Below the pieces are notes generated by a model. The model ran no database searches and was not told the DNA's origin. It was given only the letters and a program-made list of their open reading frames with translations. A program made the position numbers and the translations under genes. Positions 23,001-38,000 of a stretch of DNA of 64,000 bases are shown here, piece by piece. The DNA is taken from the NCBI RefSeq assembly GCF_037975245.1, contig NC_092562.1:7288501-7352500 (forward strand). The letters are read 5' to 3'. Source of the DNA: Apostichopus japonicus (taxonomy: Eukaryota > Echinodermata > Holothuroidea > Aspidochirotida > Stichopodidae). Numbering within the stretch: position 1 is the first letter of the stretch; every line of letters begins with the position of its first letter.

Positions 23001-26000
23001 TTTGTTGTATGTTTGTTTAATGTAATTTTGTTTGTTTATTTGATAAAATTTGTTTGATGATTGCATGTTTTTTATATTTTTTATGTATTTTATTGTATGT
23101 ATTTAGTGTTTTTTATGTATTTTTTTGTATGTATTTTGGTTTGTTGTGTTTGTTTGATATATTTCTGTCTGTTGTATGTTTTTTTTGTATTTTTTGGTAT
23201 GTATTTTGGTTTGTTGTGTTTGTTTGATATATGTTTGTTTGTTGTGCTATGGTTTGTTGTTTATGTATGTTTGTTTGTCCTATGTTATGTTGTTTAATGC
23301 CAAATCTAATCCAGCTTTATTTTTTTCTTGTTGAAGACTAAGATGACAACAACAAACGTTGGTGGTGGTGTGGAGGACGACAAAGGGATGGCAGCAAACA
23401 AGACAACAAAGAGGCTGTCGAGGAGGACAACAACAAGGTGGTGTTGTTCCATGTTTGTTCAATTTATCATTGTAGTTTTTTATGTTTGTTTGTTTGTTCT
23501 TTGTTATGTTGTTGTTTGTTTGATATGTTTGTTCCATGTATTTTGGTTTGTTGTGTTTGTTTATGTATGTTTGTTTGTCCTATGCTATTTTATGTTTGTT
23601 TGTTTGTTTGTTCTATGTTATGTTGTTGTTTGTTTGATATGTTTGTTCCATGTATTTTGGTTTGTTGTGTTTGTTTATGTATGTTTGTCTGTTGTTTGTT
23701 TGTCCTATGTTATGTTGTTTAATGCCAAATCTAATCCAGCTTTTTTTTTTTTTCTTGTTGAAGACGAAGATGACAACAACAAACGTTGGTGGTGGAGTGG
23801 AGGACGACAAAGGTTGGCAGTGGACACTACAACAAAGAGGCTGTCGAGGAGGACAACAACAAGGTGGTGTTGTTCCATGTTTGTTTAATTTATCATTGTA
23901 GTTTTTTATGTTTGTTTGTTTGTTCTTTGTTATGTTGTTGTTTGTTTGATATTTTTGTTCCATGTATTTTGGTTTATTTTATTTTTGTTTGTTTGTTCTA
24001 TGTTATGCTGTTGTTTGTTTGATATGTTTGTTTCATGTATTTTGTTGTGTTTGTTTGTGTATGATGTTAGTTTTGTTGTTGTTTGTTGTGCTATGGTTTG
24101 TTGTTTGTTTGATGTATGTTTGTCTGTTGTTTGTTTGTCCTATGTTATGTTGTTTAATGCCAAATCTAATCTAGCTTTCTTTTTTTCTTGTTGATAGGTG
24201 TAAGACGAAGATGACAACAACAATTTATCAAGGCAAAGATGACAACAACAAGTGGAGGACGCCAAAGGGTTGGCAGTGGACACTTCAACAAAGAGGCTGT
24301 CGAGGAGGACAAGAACAAGGTCACGGTGTTGTTCCATGTTTGTTCAATTTATCATTGTAGTTTTTTTTATGTTTGTTTGTTTGTTCTTTGTTATGTTGTT
24401 GTTTGTTTGTTTGATATGTTTGCTTGATGTATTTTGTTGTATGTTTGTTTAATGTAATTTTGTTTGTTTATTTGATAAAATTTGTTTGATGATTGCATGT
24501 TTTTTATATTTTTTATGTATTTTATTGTATGTATTTTGTGTTTTTTATGTATTTTTTTGTATGTATTTTGGTTTGTTGTGTTTGTTTGATATATTTCTGT
24601 CTGTTGTATGTTTTTTTTGTATTTTTTTGTATGTATTTTGGTTTGTTGTGTTTGTTTGATATATGTTTGTTTGTTGTGCTATGGTTTGTTGTTTATGTAT
24701 GTTTGTTTGTCCTATGTTATGTTGTTTAATGCCAAATCTAATCCAGCTTTATTTTTTTCTTGTTGAAGACTAAGATGACAACAACAAACGTTGGTGGTGG
24801 AGTGGAGGACGACAAAGGGTTGGCAGCGAACAAGACAACAAAGAGGCTGTCGAGGAGGACAACAACAAGGTGGTGTTGTTCCATGTTTGTTCAATTTATC
24901 ATTGTAGTTTTTTATGTTTGTTTCTTTGTTCTTTGTTATGTTGTTGTTTGTTTGATATGTTTGTTCCATTTATTTTGGTTTGTTGTGTGTTTGTTTATGT
25001 ATGTTTGTTTGTCCTATGCTATTTTATTTTTGTTTGTTTGTTTGTTCTATGTTATGTTGTTGTTTGTTTGATATGTTTGTTCCATGTATTTTGGTTTGTT
25101 GTGTTTGTTTATGTATGTTTGTCTGTTGTTTGTTTGTCCTATGTTATGTTGTTTAATGCCAAATCTAATCCAGCTTTCTTTTTTTCTTGTTGAAGACGAA
25201 GATGACAACAACAAACGTTGGTGGTGGAGTGGAGGACGACAAAGGGTTGGCAGCGAACAAGACAACAAAGAGGCTGTCGAGGAGGACAACAACAAGGTGG
25301 TGTTGTTCCATGTTTGTTCAATTTATCATTGTAGTTTTTTTATGTTTGTTTGTTTGTTCTTTGTTATGTTGTTGTTTGTTTGTTTGATATGTTTGCTTGA
25401 TGTATTTTGTTGTATGTTTGTTTAATGTAATTTTGTTTGTTTATTTGATAAAATTTGTTTGATGATTGCATGTTTTTTTATATTTTTTATGTATTTTATT
25501 GTATGTATTTAGTGTTTTTTATGTATTTTTTTGTATGTATTTTGGTTTGTTGTGTTTGTTTGATATATTTCTGTCTGTTGTATGTTTTTTTTGTATTTTT
25601 TGGTATGTATTTTGGTTTGTTGTGTTTGTTTGATATATGTTTGTTTGTTGTGCTACGGTTTGTTGTTTATGTATGTTTGTTTGTCCTATGTTATGTTGTT
25701 TAATGCCAAATCTAATCCAGCTTTATTTTTTTCTTGTTGAAGACTAAGATGACAACAACAAACGTTGGTGGTGGTGTGGAGGACGACAAAGGGATGGCAG
25801 CAAACAAGACAACAAAGAGGCTGTCGAGGAGGACAACAACAAGGTGGTGTTGTTCCATGTTTGTTCAATTTATCATTGTAGTTTTTTATGTTTGTTTGTT
25901 TGTTCTTTGTTATGTTGTTGTTTGTTTGATATGTTTGTTCCATGTATTTTGGTTTGTTGTGTTTGTTTATGTATGTTTGTTTGTCCTATGCTATTTTATG

Positions 26001-29000
26001 TTTGTTTGTTTGTTTGTTCTATGTTATGTTGTTGTTTGTTTGATATGTTTGTTCCATGTATTTTGGTTTGTTGTGTTTGTTTATGTATGTTTGTCTGTTG
26101 TTTGTTTGTCCTATGTTATGTTGTTTAATGCCAAATCTAATCCAGCTTTTTTTTTTTTTCTTGTTGAAGACGAAGATGACAACAACAAACGTTGGTGGTG
26201 GAGTGGAGGACGACAAAGGTTGGCAGTGGACACTACAACAAAGAGGCTGTCGAGGAGGACAACAACAAGGTGGTGTTGTTCCATGTTTGTTTAATTTATC
26301 ATTGTAGTTTTTTATGTTTGTTTGTTTGTTCTTTGTTATGTTGTTGTTTGTTTGATATTTTTGTTCCATGTATTTTGGTTTATTTTATTTTTGTTTGTTT
26401 GTTCTATGTTATGCTGTTGTTTGTTTTATATGTTTGTTTCATGTATTTTGTTGTGTTTGTTTGTGTATGATGTTAGTTTTGTTGTTGTTTGTTGTGCTAT
26501 GGTTTGTTGTTTGTTTGATGTATGTTTGTCTGTTGTTTGTTTGTCCTATGTTATGTTGTTTAATGCCAAATCTAATCTAGCTTTCTTTTTTTCTTGTTGA
26601 TAGGTGTAAGACGAAGATGACAACAATAATTTATCAAGGCAAAGATGACAACAACAAGTGGAGGACGCCAAAGGGTTGGCAGTGGACACTACAACAAAGA
26701 GGCTGTCGAGGAGGACAAGAACAAGGTCACGGTGTTGTTCCATGTTTGTTCAATTTATCATTGTAGTTTTTTTATGTTTGTTTGTTTGTTCTTTGTTATG
26801 TTGTTGTTTGTTTGTTTGATATGTTTGCTTGATGTATTTTGTTGTATGTTTGTTATATGTAATTTTGTTTGTTTATTTGATAAAATTTGTTTGATGATTG
26901 CATGTTTTTTATATTTTTTATGTATTTTATTGTATGTATTTTGTGTTTTTTATGTATTTTTTTGTATGTATTTTGGTTTGTTGTGTTTGTTTGATATATT
27001 TCTGTCTGTTGTATGTTTTTTTGTATTTTTTGGTATGTATTTTGGTTTGTTGTGTTTGTTTGATATATGTTTGTTTGTTGTGCTATGGTTTGTTGTTTAT
27101 GTATGTTTGTTTGTCCTATGTTATGTTGTTTAATGCCAAATCTAATCCAGCTTTATTTTTTTCTTGTTGAAGACTAAGATGACAACAACAAACGTTGGTG
27201 GTGGAGTGGAGGACGACAAAGGGTTGGCAGCGAACAAGACAACAAAGAGGCTGTCGAGGAGGACAACAACAAGGTGGTGTTGTTCCATGTTTGTTCAATT
27301 TATCATTGTAGTTTTTTATGTCTGTTTGTTTGTTCTTTGTTATGTTGTTGTTTGTTTGATATGTTTGTTCCATTTATTTTGGTTTGTTGTGTGTTTGTTT
27401 ATGTATGTTTGTTTGTCCTATGCTATTTTATTTTTGTTTGTTTGTTTGTTCTATGTTATGTTGTTGTTTGTTTGATATGTTTGTTCCATGTATTTTGGTT
27501 TGTTGTGTTTGTTTATGTATGTTTGTCTGTTGTTTGTTTGTCCTATGTTATGTTGTTTAATGCCAAATCTAATCCAGCTTTCTTTTTTTCTTGTTGAAGA
27601 CGAAGATGACAACAACAAACGTTGGTGGTGGAGTGGAGGACGACAAAGGGTTGGCAGCGAACAAGACAACAAAGAGGCTGTCGAGGAGGACAACAACAAG
27701 GTGGTGTTGTTCCATGTTTGTTCAATTTATCATTGTAGTTTTTTTATGTTTGTTTGTTTGTTCTTTGTTATGTTGTTGTTTGTTTGTTTGATATGTTTGC
27801 TTGATGTATTTTGTTGTATGTTTGTTTAATGTAATTTTGTTTGTTTATTTGATAAAATTTGTTTGATGATTGCATGTTTTTTATATTTTTTATGTATTTT
27901 ATTGTATGTATTTAGTGTTTTTTATGTATTTTTTTGTATGTATTTTGGTTTGTTGTGTTTGTTTGATATATTTCTGTCTGTTGTATGTTTTTTTTGTATT
28001 TTTTGGTATGTATTTTGGTTTGTTGTGTTTGTTTGATATATGTTTGTTTGTTGTGCTATGGTTTGTTGTTTATGTATGTTTGTTTGTCCTATGTTATGTT
28101 GTTTAATGCCAAATCTAATCCAGCTTTATTTTTTTCTTGTTGAAGACTAAGATGACAACAACAAACGTTGGTGGTGGTGTGGAGGACGACAAAGGGATGG
28201 CAGCAAACAAGACAACAAAGAGGCTGTCGAGGAGGACATCAACAAGGTGGTGTTGTTCCATGTTTGTTCAATTTATCATTGTAGTTTTTTATGTTTGTTT
28301 GTTTGTTCTTTGTTATGTTGTTGTTTGTTTGATATGTTTGTTCCATGTATTTTGGTTTGTTGTGTTTGTTTATGTATGTTTGTTTGTCCTATGCTATTTT
28401 ATGTTTGATATGTTTGTTCCATGTATTTTGGTTTGTTGTGTTTGTTTATGTATGTTTGTCTGTTGTTTGTTTGTCCTATGTTATGTTGTTTAATGCCAAA
28501 TCTAATCCAGCTTTTTTTTTTTTTTCTTGTTGAAGACGAAGATGACAACAACAAACGTTGGTGGTGGAGTGGAGGACGACAAAGGTTGGCAGTGGACACT
28601 ACAACAAAGAGGCTGTCGAGGAGGACAACAACAAGGTGGTGTTGTTCCATGTTTGTTTAATTTATCATTGTAGTTTTTTATGTTTGTTTGTTTGTTCTTT
28701 GTTATGTTGTTGTTTGTTTGATATGTTTGTTCCGTGTTGTTGTGTTTGTTTTATGTATGTTTGTTTGTCCTATGCTATTTTATGTTTGTTTGTTTGTTCT
28801 GTGTTATGTTGTTGTTTGTTTGATATGTTTGTTTCATGTATTTTTGTTTGTTTGTGTTTGTTTGTGTATGATGTTAGTTTTTTTGTTGTTTTTGTTGTTT
28901 GTTGTGCTATGGTTTGTTGTTTATGTCTGTTGTTTGTTTGTCCTATGTTATGTTGTTTAATGCCAAATCTAATCCAGCTTTCTTTTTTTCTTGTTGAAGA

Positions 29001-32000
29001 CGAAGATGACAACAACAAACGTTGGTGGTGGAGTGGAGGACGACAAAGGGTTGGCAGCGAACAAGACAACAAAGAGGCTGTCGAGGAGGACAACAACAAG
29101 GTGGTGTTGTTCCATGTTTGTTCAATTTATCATTGTAGTTTTTTATGTTTGTTTGTTTGTTCTTTGTTATGTTGTTGTTTGTTTGATATGTTTGTTCCAT
29201 GTATTTTGGTTTGTTGTGTGTTTGTTTATGTATGTTTGTTTGTCCTATGCTATTTTATTTTTGTTTGTTTGTTTGTTCTATGTTATGTTGTTGTTTGTTT
29301 GATATGTTTGTTCCATGTATTTTGGTTTGTTGTGTTTGTTTATGTATGTTTGTCTGTTGTTTGTTTGTCCTATGTTATGTTGTTTAATGCCAAATCTAAT
29401 CCAGCTTTCTTTTTTTCTTGTTGAAGACGAAGATGACAACAACAAACGTTGGTGGTGGAGTGGAGGACGACAAAGGGTTGGCAGCGAACAAGACAACAAA
29501 GAGGCTGTCGAGGGGGACAACAACAAGGTGGTGTTGTTCCATGTTTGTTCAATTTATCATTGTAGTTTTTTATGTTTGTTTGTTTGTTCTTTGTTATGTT
29601 GTTGTTTGTTTGATATGTTTGTTCCATGTATTTTTGTTTGTTGTGTTTGTTTATGTATGTTTGTCTGTTGTTTGTTTGTCCTATGTTATTTTATTTTTGT
29701 TTGTTTGTTCTATGTTATGCTGTTGTTTGTTTGATATGTTTGTTTCATGTATTTTGTTTGTTGTGTTTGTTTGTGTATGATGTTAGTTTTGTTGTTGTTT
29801 GTTGTGCTATGGTTTGTTGTTTGTTTGATGTATGTTTGTCTGTTGTTTGTTTGTCCTATGTTATGTTGTTTAATGCCAAATCTAATCTAGCTTTCTTTTT
29901 TTCTTGTTGATAGGTGTAAGACGAAGATGACAACAACAATTTATCAAGGCGAAGATGACAACAACAAGTGGAGGACGCCAAAGGGTTGGTTGTGGACACT
30001 ACAACAAAGAGGCTGTCGAGGAGGACAACAACAAGGTGGTGTTGTTCCATGTTTGTTTAATTTATCATTGTAGTTTTTTATGTTTGTTTGTTTGTTCTTT
30101 GTTATGTTGTTGTTTGTTTGATATTTTTGTTCCATGTATTTTGGTTTATTTTATTTTTGTTTGTTTGTTCTATGTTATGCTGTTGTTTGTTTTATATGTT
30201 TGTTTCATGTATTTTGTTGTGTTTGTTTGTGTATGATGTTAGTTTTGTTGTTGTTTGTTGTGCTATGGTTTGTTGTTTGTTTGATGTATGTTTGTCTGTT
30301 GTTTGTTTGTCCTATGTTATGTTGTTTAATGCCAAATCTAATCTAGCTTTCTTTTTTTCTTGTTGATAGGTGTAAGACGAAGATGACAACAATAATTTAT
30401 CAAGGCAAAGATGACAACAACAAGTGGAGGACGCCAAAGGGTTGGCAGTGGACACTACAACAAAGAGGCTGTCGAGGAGGACAAGAACAAGGTCACGGTG
30501 TTGTTCCATGTTTGTTCAATTTATCATTGTAGTTTTTTTATGTTTGTTTGTTTGTTCTTTGTTATGTTGTTGTTTGTTTGTTTGATATGTTTGCTTGATG
30601 TATTTTGTTGTATGTTTGTTATATGTAATTTTGTTTGTTTATTTGATAAAATTTGTTTGATGATTGCATGTTTTTTATATTTTTTATGTATTTTATTGTA
30701 TGTATTTTGTGTTTTTTATGTATTTTTTTGTATGTATTTTGGTTTGTTGTGTTTGTTTGATATATTTCTGTCTGTTGTATGTTTTTTTGTATTTTTTGGT
30801 ATGTATTTTGGTTTGTTGTGTTTGTTTGATATATGTTTGTTTGTTGTGCTATGGTTTGTTGTTTATGTATGTTTGTTTGTCCTATGTTATGTTGTTTAAT
30901 GCCAAATCTAATCCAGCTTTATTTTTTTCTTGTTGAAGACTAAGATGACAACAACAAACGTTGGTGGTGGAGTGGAGGACGACAAAGGGTTGGCAGCGAA
31001 CAAGACAACAAAGAGGCTGTCGAGGAGGACAACAACAAGGTGGTGTTGTTCCATGTTTGTTCAATTTATCATTGTAGTTTTTTATGTCTGTTTGTTTGTT
31101 CTTTGTTATGTTGTTGTTTGTTTGATATGTTTGTTCCATTTATTTTGGTTTGTTGTGTGTTTGTTTATGTATGTTTGTTTGTCCTATGCTATTTTATTTT
31201 TGTTTGTTTGTCTGTTCTATGTTATGTTGTTGTTTGTTTGATATGTTTGTTCCATGTATTTTGGTTTGTTGTGTTTGTTTATGTATGTTTGTCTGTTGTT
31301 TGTTTGTCCTATGTTATGTTGTTTAATGCCAAATCTAATCCAGCTTTCTTTTTTTCTTGTTGAAGACGAAGATGACAACAACAAACGTTGGTGGTGGAGT
31401 GGAGGACGACAAAGGGTTGGCAGCGAACAAGACAACAAAGAGGCTGTCGAGGAGGACAACAACAAGGTGGTGTTGTTCCATGTTTGTTCAATTTATCATT
31501 GTAGTTTTTTTATGTTTGTTTGTTTGTTCTTTGTTATGTTGTTGTTTGTTTGTTTGATATGTTTGCTTGATGTATTTTGTTGTATGTTTGTTTAATGTAA
31601 TTTTGTTTGTTTATTTGATAAAATTTGTTTGATGATTGCATGTTTTTTTATATTTTTTATGTATTTTATTGTATGTATTTAGTGTTTTTTATGTATTTTT
31701 TTGTATGTATTTTGGTTTGTTGTGTTTGTTTTGTATGTTTTTTTTGTATTTTTTGGTATGTATTTTGGTTTGTTGTGTTTGTTTGATATATGTTTGTTTG
31801 TTGTGCTACGGTTTGTTGTTTATGTATGTTTGTTTGTCCTATGTTATGTTGTTTAATGCCAAATCTAATCCAGCTTTATTTTTTTCTTGTTGAAGACTAA
31901 GATGACAACAACAAACGTTGGTGGTGGTGTGGAGGACGACAAAGGGATGGCAGCAAACAAGACAACAAAGAGGCTGTCGAGGAGGACAACAACAAGGTGG

Positions 32001-35000
32001 TGTTGTTCCATGTTTGTTCAATTTATCATTGTAGTTTTTTATGTTTGTTTGTTTGTTCTTTGTTATGTTGTTGTTTGTTTGATATGTTTGTTCCATGTAT
32101 TTTGGTTTGTTGTGTTTGTTTATGTATGTTTGTTTGTCCTATGCTATTTTATGTTTGTTTGTTTGTTTGTTCTATGTTATGTTGTTGTTTGTTTGATATG
32201 TTTGTTCCATGTATTTTGGTTTGTTGTGTTTGTTTATGTATGTTTGTCTGTTGTTTGTTTGTCCTATGTTATGTTGTTTAATGCCAAATCTAATCCAGCT
32301 TTTTTTTTTTTTCTTGTTGAAGACGAAGATGACAACAACAAACGTTGGTGGTGGAGTGGAGGACGACAAAGGTTGGCAGTGGACACTACAACAAAGAGGC
32401 TGTCGAGGAGGACAACAACAAGGTGGTGTTGTTCCATGTTTGTTTAATTTATCATTGTAGTTTTTTATGTTTGTTTGTTTGTTCTTTGTTATGTTGTTGT
32501 TTGTTTGATATTTTTGTTCCATGTATTTTGGTTTATTTTATTTTTGTTTGTTTGTTCTATGTTATGCTGTTGTTTGTTTTATATGTTTGTTTCATGTATT
32601 TTGTTGTGTTTGTTTGTGTATGATGTTAGTTTTGTTGTTGTTTGTTGTGCTATGGTTTGTTGTTTGTTTGATGTATGTTTGTCTGTTGTTTGTTTGTCCT
32701 ATGTTATGTTGTTTAATGCCAAATCTAATCTAGCTTTCTTTTTTTCTTGTTGATAGGTGTAAGACGAAGATGACAACAACAATTTATCAAGGCAAAGATG
32801 ACAACAACAAGTGGAGGACGCCAAAGGGTTGGCAGTGGACACTTCAACAAAGAGGCTGTCGAGGAGGACAAGAACAAGGTCACGGTGTTGTTCCATGTTT
32901 GTTCAATTTATCATTGTAGTTTTTTTTATGTTTGTTTGTTTGTTCTTTGTTATGTTGTTGTTTGTTTGTTTGATATGTTTGCTTGATGTATTTTGTTGTA
33001 TGTTTGTTTAATGTAATTTTGTTTGTTTATTTGATAAAATTTGTTTGATGATTGCATGTTTTTTTATATTTTTTATGTATTTTATTGTATGTATTTTGTG
33101 TTTTTTATGTATTTTTTTGTATGTATTTTGGTTTGTTGTGTTTGTTTGATATATTTCTGTCTGTTGTATGTTTTTTTTGTATTTTTTTGTATGTATTTTG
33201 GTTTGTTGTGTTTGTTTGATATATGTTTGTTTGTTGTGCTATGGTTTGTTGTTTATGTATGTTTGTTTGTCCTATGTTATGTTGTTTAATGCCAAATCTA
33301 ATCCAGCTTTATTTTTTTCTTGTTGAAGACTAAGATGACAACAACAAACGTTGGTGGTGGAGTGGAGGACGACAAAGGGTTGGCAGCGAACAAGACAACA
33401 AAGAGGCTGTCGAGGAGGACAACAACAAGGTGGTGTTGTTCCATGTTTGTTCAATTTATCATTGTAGTTTTTTATGTTTGTTTGTTTGTTCTTTGTTATG
33501 TTGTTGTTTGTTTGATATGTTTGTTCCATTTATTTTGGTTTGTTGTGTGTTTGTTTATGTATGTTTGTTTGTCCTATGCTATTTTATTTTTGTTTGTTTG
33601 TTTGTTCTATGTTATGTTGTTGTTTGTTTGATATGTTTGTTCCATGTATTTTGGTTTGTTGTGTTTGTTTATGTATGTTTGTCTGTTGTTTGTTTGTCCT
33701 ATGTTATGTTGTTTAATGCCAAATCTAATCCAGCTTTCTTTTTTTCTTGTTGAAGACGAAGATGACAACAACAAACGTTGGTGGTGGAGTGGAGGACGAC
33801 AAAGGGTTGGCAGCGAACAAGACAACAAAGAGGCTGTCGAGGAGGACAACAACAAGGTGGTGTTGTTCCATGTTTGTTCAATTTATCATTGTAGTTTTTT
33901 TATGTTTGTTTGTTTGTTCTTTGTTATGTTGTTGTTTGTTTGTTTGATATGTTTGCTTGATGTATTTTGTTGTATGTTTGTTTAATGTAATTTTGTTTGT
34001 TTATTTGATAAAATTTGTTTGATGATTGCATGTTTTTTATATTTTTTATGTATTTTATTGTATGTATTTAGTGTTTTTTATGTATTTTTTTGTATGTATT
34101 TTGGTTTGTTGTGTTTGTTTGATATATTTCTGTCTGTTGTATGTTTTTTTTGTATTTTTTGGTATGTATTTTGGTTTGTTGTGTTTGTTTGATATATGTT
34201 TGTTTGTTGTGCTATGGTTTGTTGTTTATGTATGTTTGTTTGTCCTATGTTATGTTGTTTAATGCCAAATCTAATCCAGCTTTATTTTTTTCTTGTTGAA
34301 GACTAAGATGACAACAACAAACGTTGGTGGTGGTGTGGAGGACGACAAAGGGATGGCAGCAAACAAGACTGTTAACAAAGAGGCTGTCGAGGAGGACAAC
34401 AACAAGGTGGTGTTGTTCCATGTTTGTTCAATTTATCATTGTAGTTTTTTATGTTTGTTTGTTTGTTCTTTGTTATGTTGTTGTTTGTTTGATATGTTTG
34501 TTCCATGTATTTTGGTTTGTTGTGTTTGTTTATGTATGTTTGTTTGTCCTATGCTATTTTATGTTTGTTTGTTTGTTTGTTCTATGTTATGTTGTTGTTT
34601 GTTTGATATGTTTGTTCCATGTATTTTGGTTTGTTGTGTTTGTTTATGTATGTTTGTCTGTTGTTTGTTTGTCCTATGTTATGTTGTTTAATGCCAAATC
34701 TAATCCAGCTTTTTTTTTTTTTTCTTGTTGAAGACGAAGATGACAACAACAAACGTTGGTGGTGGAGTGGAGGACGACAAAGGTTGGCAGTGGACACTAC
34801 AACAAAGAGGCTGTCGAGGAGGACAACAACAAGGTGGTGTTGTTCCATGTTTGTTTAATTTATCATTGTAGTTTTTTATGTTTGTTTGTTTGTTCTTTGT
34901 TATGTTGTTGTTTGTTTGATATTTTTGTTCCATGTATTTTGGTTTATTTTATTTTTGTTTGTTTGTTCTATGTTATGCTGTTGTTTGTTTTATATGTTTG

Positions 35001-38000
35001 TTTCATGTATTTTGTTGTGTTTGTTTGTGTATGATGTTAGTTTTGTTGTTGTTTGTTGTGCTATGGTTTGTTGTTTGTTTGATGTATGTTTGTCTGTTGT
35101 TTGTTTGTCCTATGTTATGTTGTTTAATGCCAAATCTAATCTAGCTTTCTTTTTTTCTTGTTGATAGGTGTAAGACGAAGATGACAACAATAATTTATCA
35201 AGGCAAAGATGACAACAACAAGTGGAGGACGCCAAAGGGTTGGCAGCGAACAAGACAACAAAGAGGCTGTCGAGGAGGACAACAACAAGGTGGTGTTGTT
35301 CCATGTTTGTTCAATTTATCATTGTAGTTTTTTTATGTTTGTTTGTTTGTTCTTTGTTATGTTGTTGTTTGTTTGTTTGATATGTTTGCTTGATGTATTT
35401 TGTTGTATGTTTGTTTAATGTAATTTTGTTTGTTTATTTGATAAAATTTGTTTGATGATTGCATGTTTTTTATATTTTTTATGTATTTTATTGTATGTAT
35501 TTAGTGTTTTTTATGTATTTTTTTGTATGTATTTTGGTTTGTTGTGTTTGTTTGATATATTTCTGTCTGTTGTATGTTTTTTTTGTATTTTTTGGTATGT
35601 ATTTTGGTTTGTTGTGTTTGTTTGATATATGTTTGTTTGTTGTGCTATGGTTTGTTGTTTATGTATGTTTGTTTGTCCTATGTTATGTTGTTTAATGCCA
35701 AATCTAATCCAGCTTTATTTTTTTCTTGTTGAAGACTAAGATGACAACAACAAACGTTGGTGGTGGTGTGGAGGACGACAAAGGGATGGCAGCAAACAAG
35801 ACAACAAAGAGGCTGTCGAGGAGGACATCAACAAGGTGGTGTTGTTCCATGTTTGTTCAATTTATCATTGTAGTTTTTTATGTTTGTTTGTTTGTTCTTT
35901 GTTATGTTGTTGTTTGTTTGATATGTTTGTTCCATGTATTTTGGTTTGTTGTGTTTGTTTATGTATGTTTGTTTGTCCTATGCTATTTTATGTTTGTTTG
36001 TTTGTTTGTTCTATGTTATGTTGTTGTTTGTTTGATATGTTTGTTCCATGTATTTTGGTTTGTTGTGTTTGTTTATGTATGTTTGTCTGTTGTTTGTTTG
36101 TCCTATGTTATGTTGTTTAATGCCAAATCTAATCCAGCTTTTTTTTTTTTTTCTTGTTGAAGACGAAGATGACAACAACAAACGTTGGTGGTGGAGTGGA
36201 GGACGACAAAGGTTGGCAGTGGACACTACAACAAAGAGGCTGTCGAGGAGGACAACAACAAGGTGGTGTTGTTCCATGTTTGTTTAATTTATCATTGTAG
36301 TTTTTTATGTTTGTTTGTTTGTTCTTTGTTATGTTGTTGTTTGTTTGATATGTTTGTTCCGTGTTGTTGTGTTTGTTTTATGTATGTTTGTTTGTCCTAT
36401 GCTATTTTATGTTTGTTTGTTTGTTTGTTTGTTTGTTCTGTGTTATGTTGTTGTTTGTTTGATATGTTTGTTTCATGTATTTTTGTTTGTTTGTGTTTGT
36501 TTGTGTATGATGTTAGTTTTTTTGTTGTTTTTGTTGTTTGTTGTGCTATGGTTTGTTGTTTATGTCTGTTGTTTGTTTGTCCTATGTTATGTTGTTTAAT
36601 GCCAAATCTAATCCAGCTTTCTTTTTTTCTTGTTGAAGACGAAGATGACAACAACAAACGTTGGTGGTGGAGTGGAGGACGACAAAGGGTTGGCAGCGAA
36701 CAAGACAACAAAGAGGCTGTCGAGGAGGACAACAACAAGGTGGTGTTGTTCCATGTTTGTTCAATTTATCATTGTAGTTTTTTATGTTTGTTTGTTTGTT
36801 CTTTGTTATGTTGTTGTTTGTTTGATATGTTTGTTCCATGTATTTTTGTTTGTTGTGTTTGTTTATGTATGTTTGTCTGTTGTTTGTTTGTCCTATGTTA
36901 TGTTGTTTAATGCCAAATCTAATCCAGCTTTCTTTTTTTCTTGTTGAAGACGAAGATGACAACAACAAACGTTGGTGGTGGAGTGGAGGACGACAAAGGG
37001 TTGGCAGCGAACAAGACAACAAAGAGGCTGTCGAGGAGGACAACAACAAGGTGGTGTTGTTCCATGTTTGTTCAATTTATCATTGTAGTTTTTTATGTTT
37101 GTTTGTTTGTTCTTTGTTATGTTGTTGTTTGTTTGATATGTTTGTTCCATGTATTTTTGTTTGTTGTGTTTGTTTATGTATGTTTGTCTGTTGTTTGTTG
37201 TTTCTATGTTATTTTATTTTTGTTTGTTTGTTCTATGTTATGCTGTTGTTTGTTTGATATGTTTGTTTCATGTATTTTGTTTGTTGTGTTTGTTTGTGTA
37301 TGATGTTAGTTTTGTTGTTGTTTGTTGTGCTATGGTTTGTTGTTTGTTTGATGTATGTTTGTCTGTTGTTTGTTTGTCCTATGTTATGTTGTTTAATGCC
37401 AAATCTAATCTAGCTTTCTTTTTTTCTTGTTGATAGGTGTAAGACGAAGATGACAACAACAATTTATCAAGGCGAAGATGACAACAACAAGTGGAGGACG
37501 CCAAAGGGTTGGTTGTGGACACTACAACAAAGAGGCTGTCGAGGAGGACAACAACAAGGTGGTGTTGTTCCATGTTTGTTTAATTTATCATTGTAGTTTT
37601 TTATGTTTGTTTGTTTGTTCTTTGTTATGTTGTTGTTTGTTTGATATTTTTGTTCCATGTATTTTGGTTTATTTTATTTTTGTTTGTTTGTTCTATGTTA
37701 TGCTGTTGTTTGTTTTATATGTTTGTTTCATGTATTTTGTTGTGTTTGTTTGTGTATGATGTTAGTTTTGTTGTTGTTTGTTGTGCTATGGTTTGTTGTT
37801 TGTTTGATGTATGTTTGTCTGTTGTTTGTTTGTCCTATGTTATGTTGTTTAATGCCAAATCTAATCTAGCTTTCTTTTTTTCTTGTTGATAGGTGTAAGA
37901 CGAAGATGACAACAATAATTTATCAAGGCAAAGATGACAACAACAAGTGGAGGACGCCAAAGGGTTGGCAGTGGACACTACAACAAAGAGGCTGTCGAGG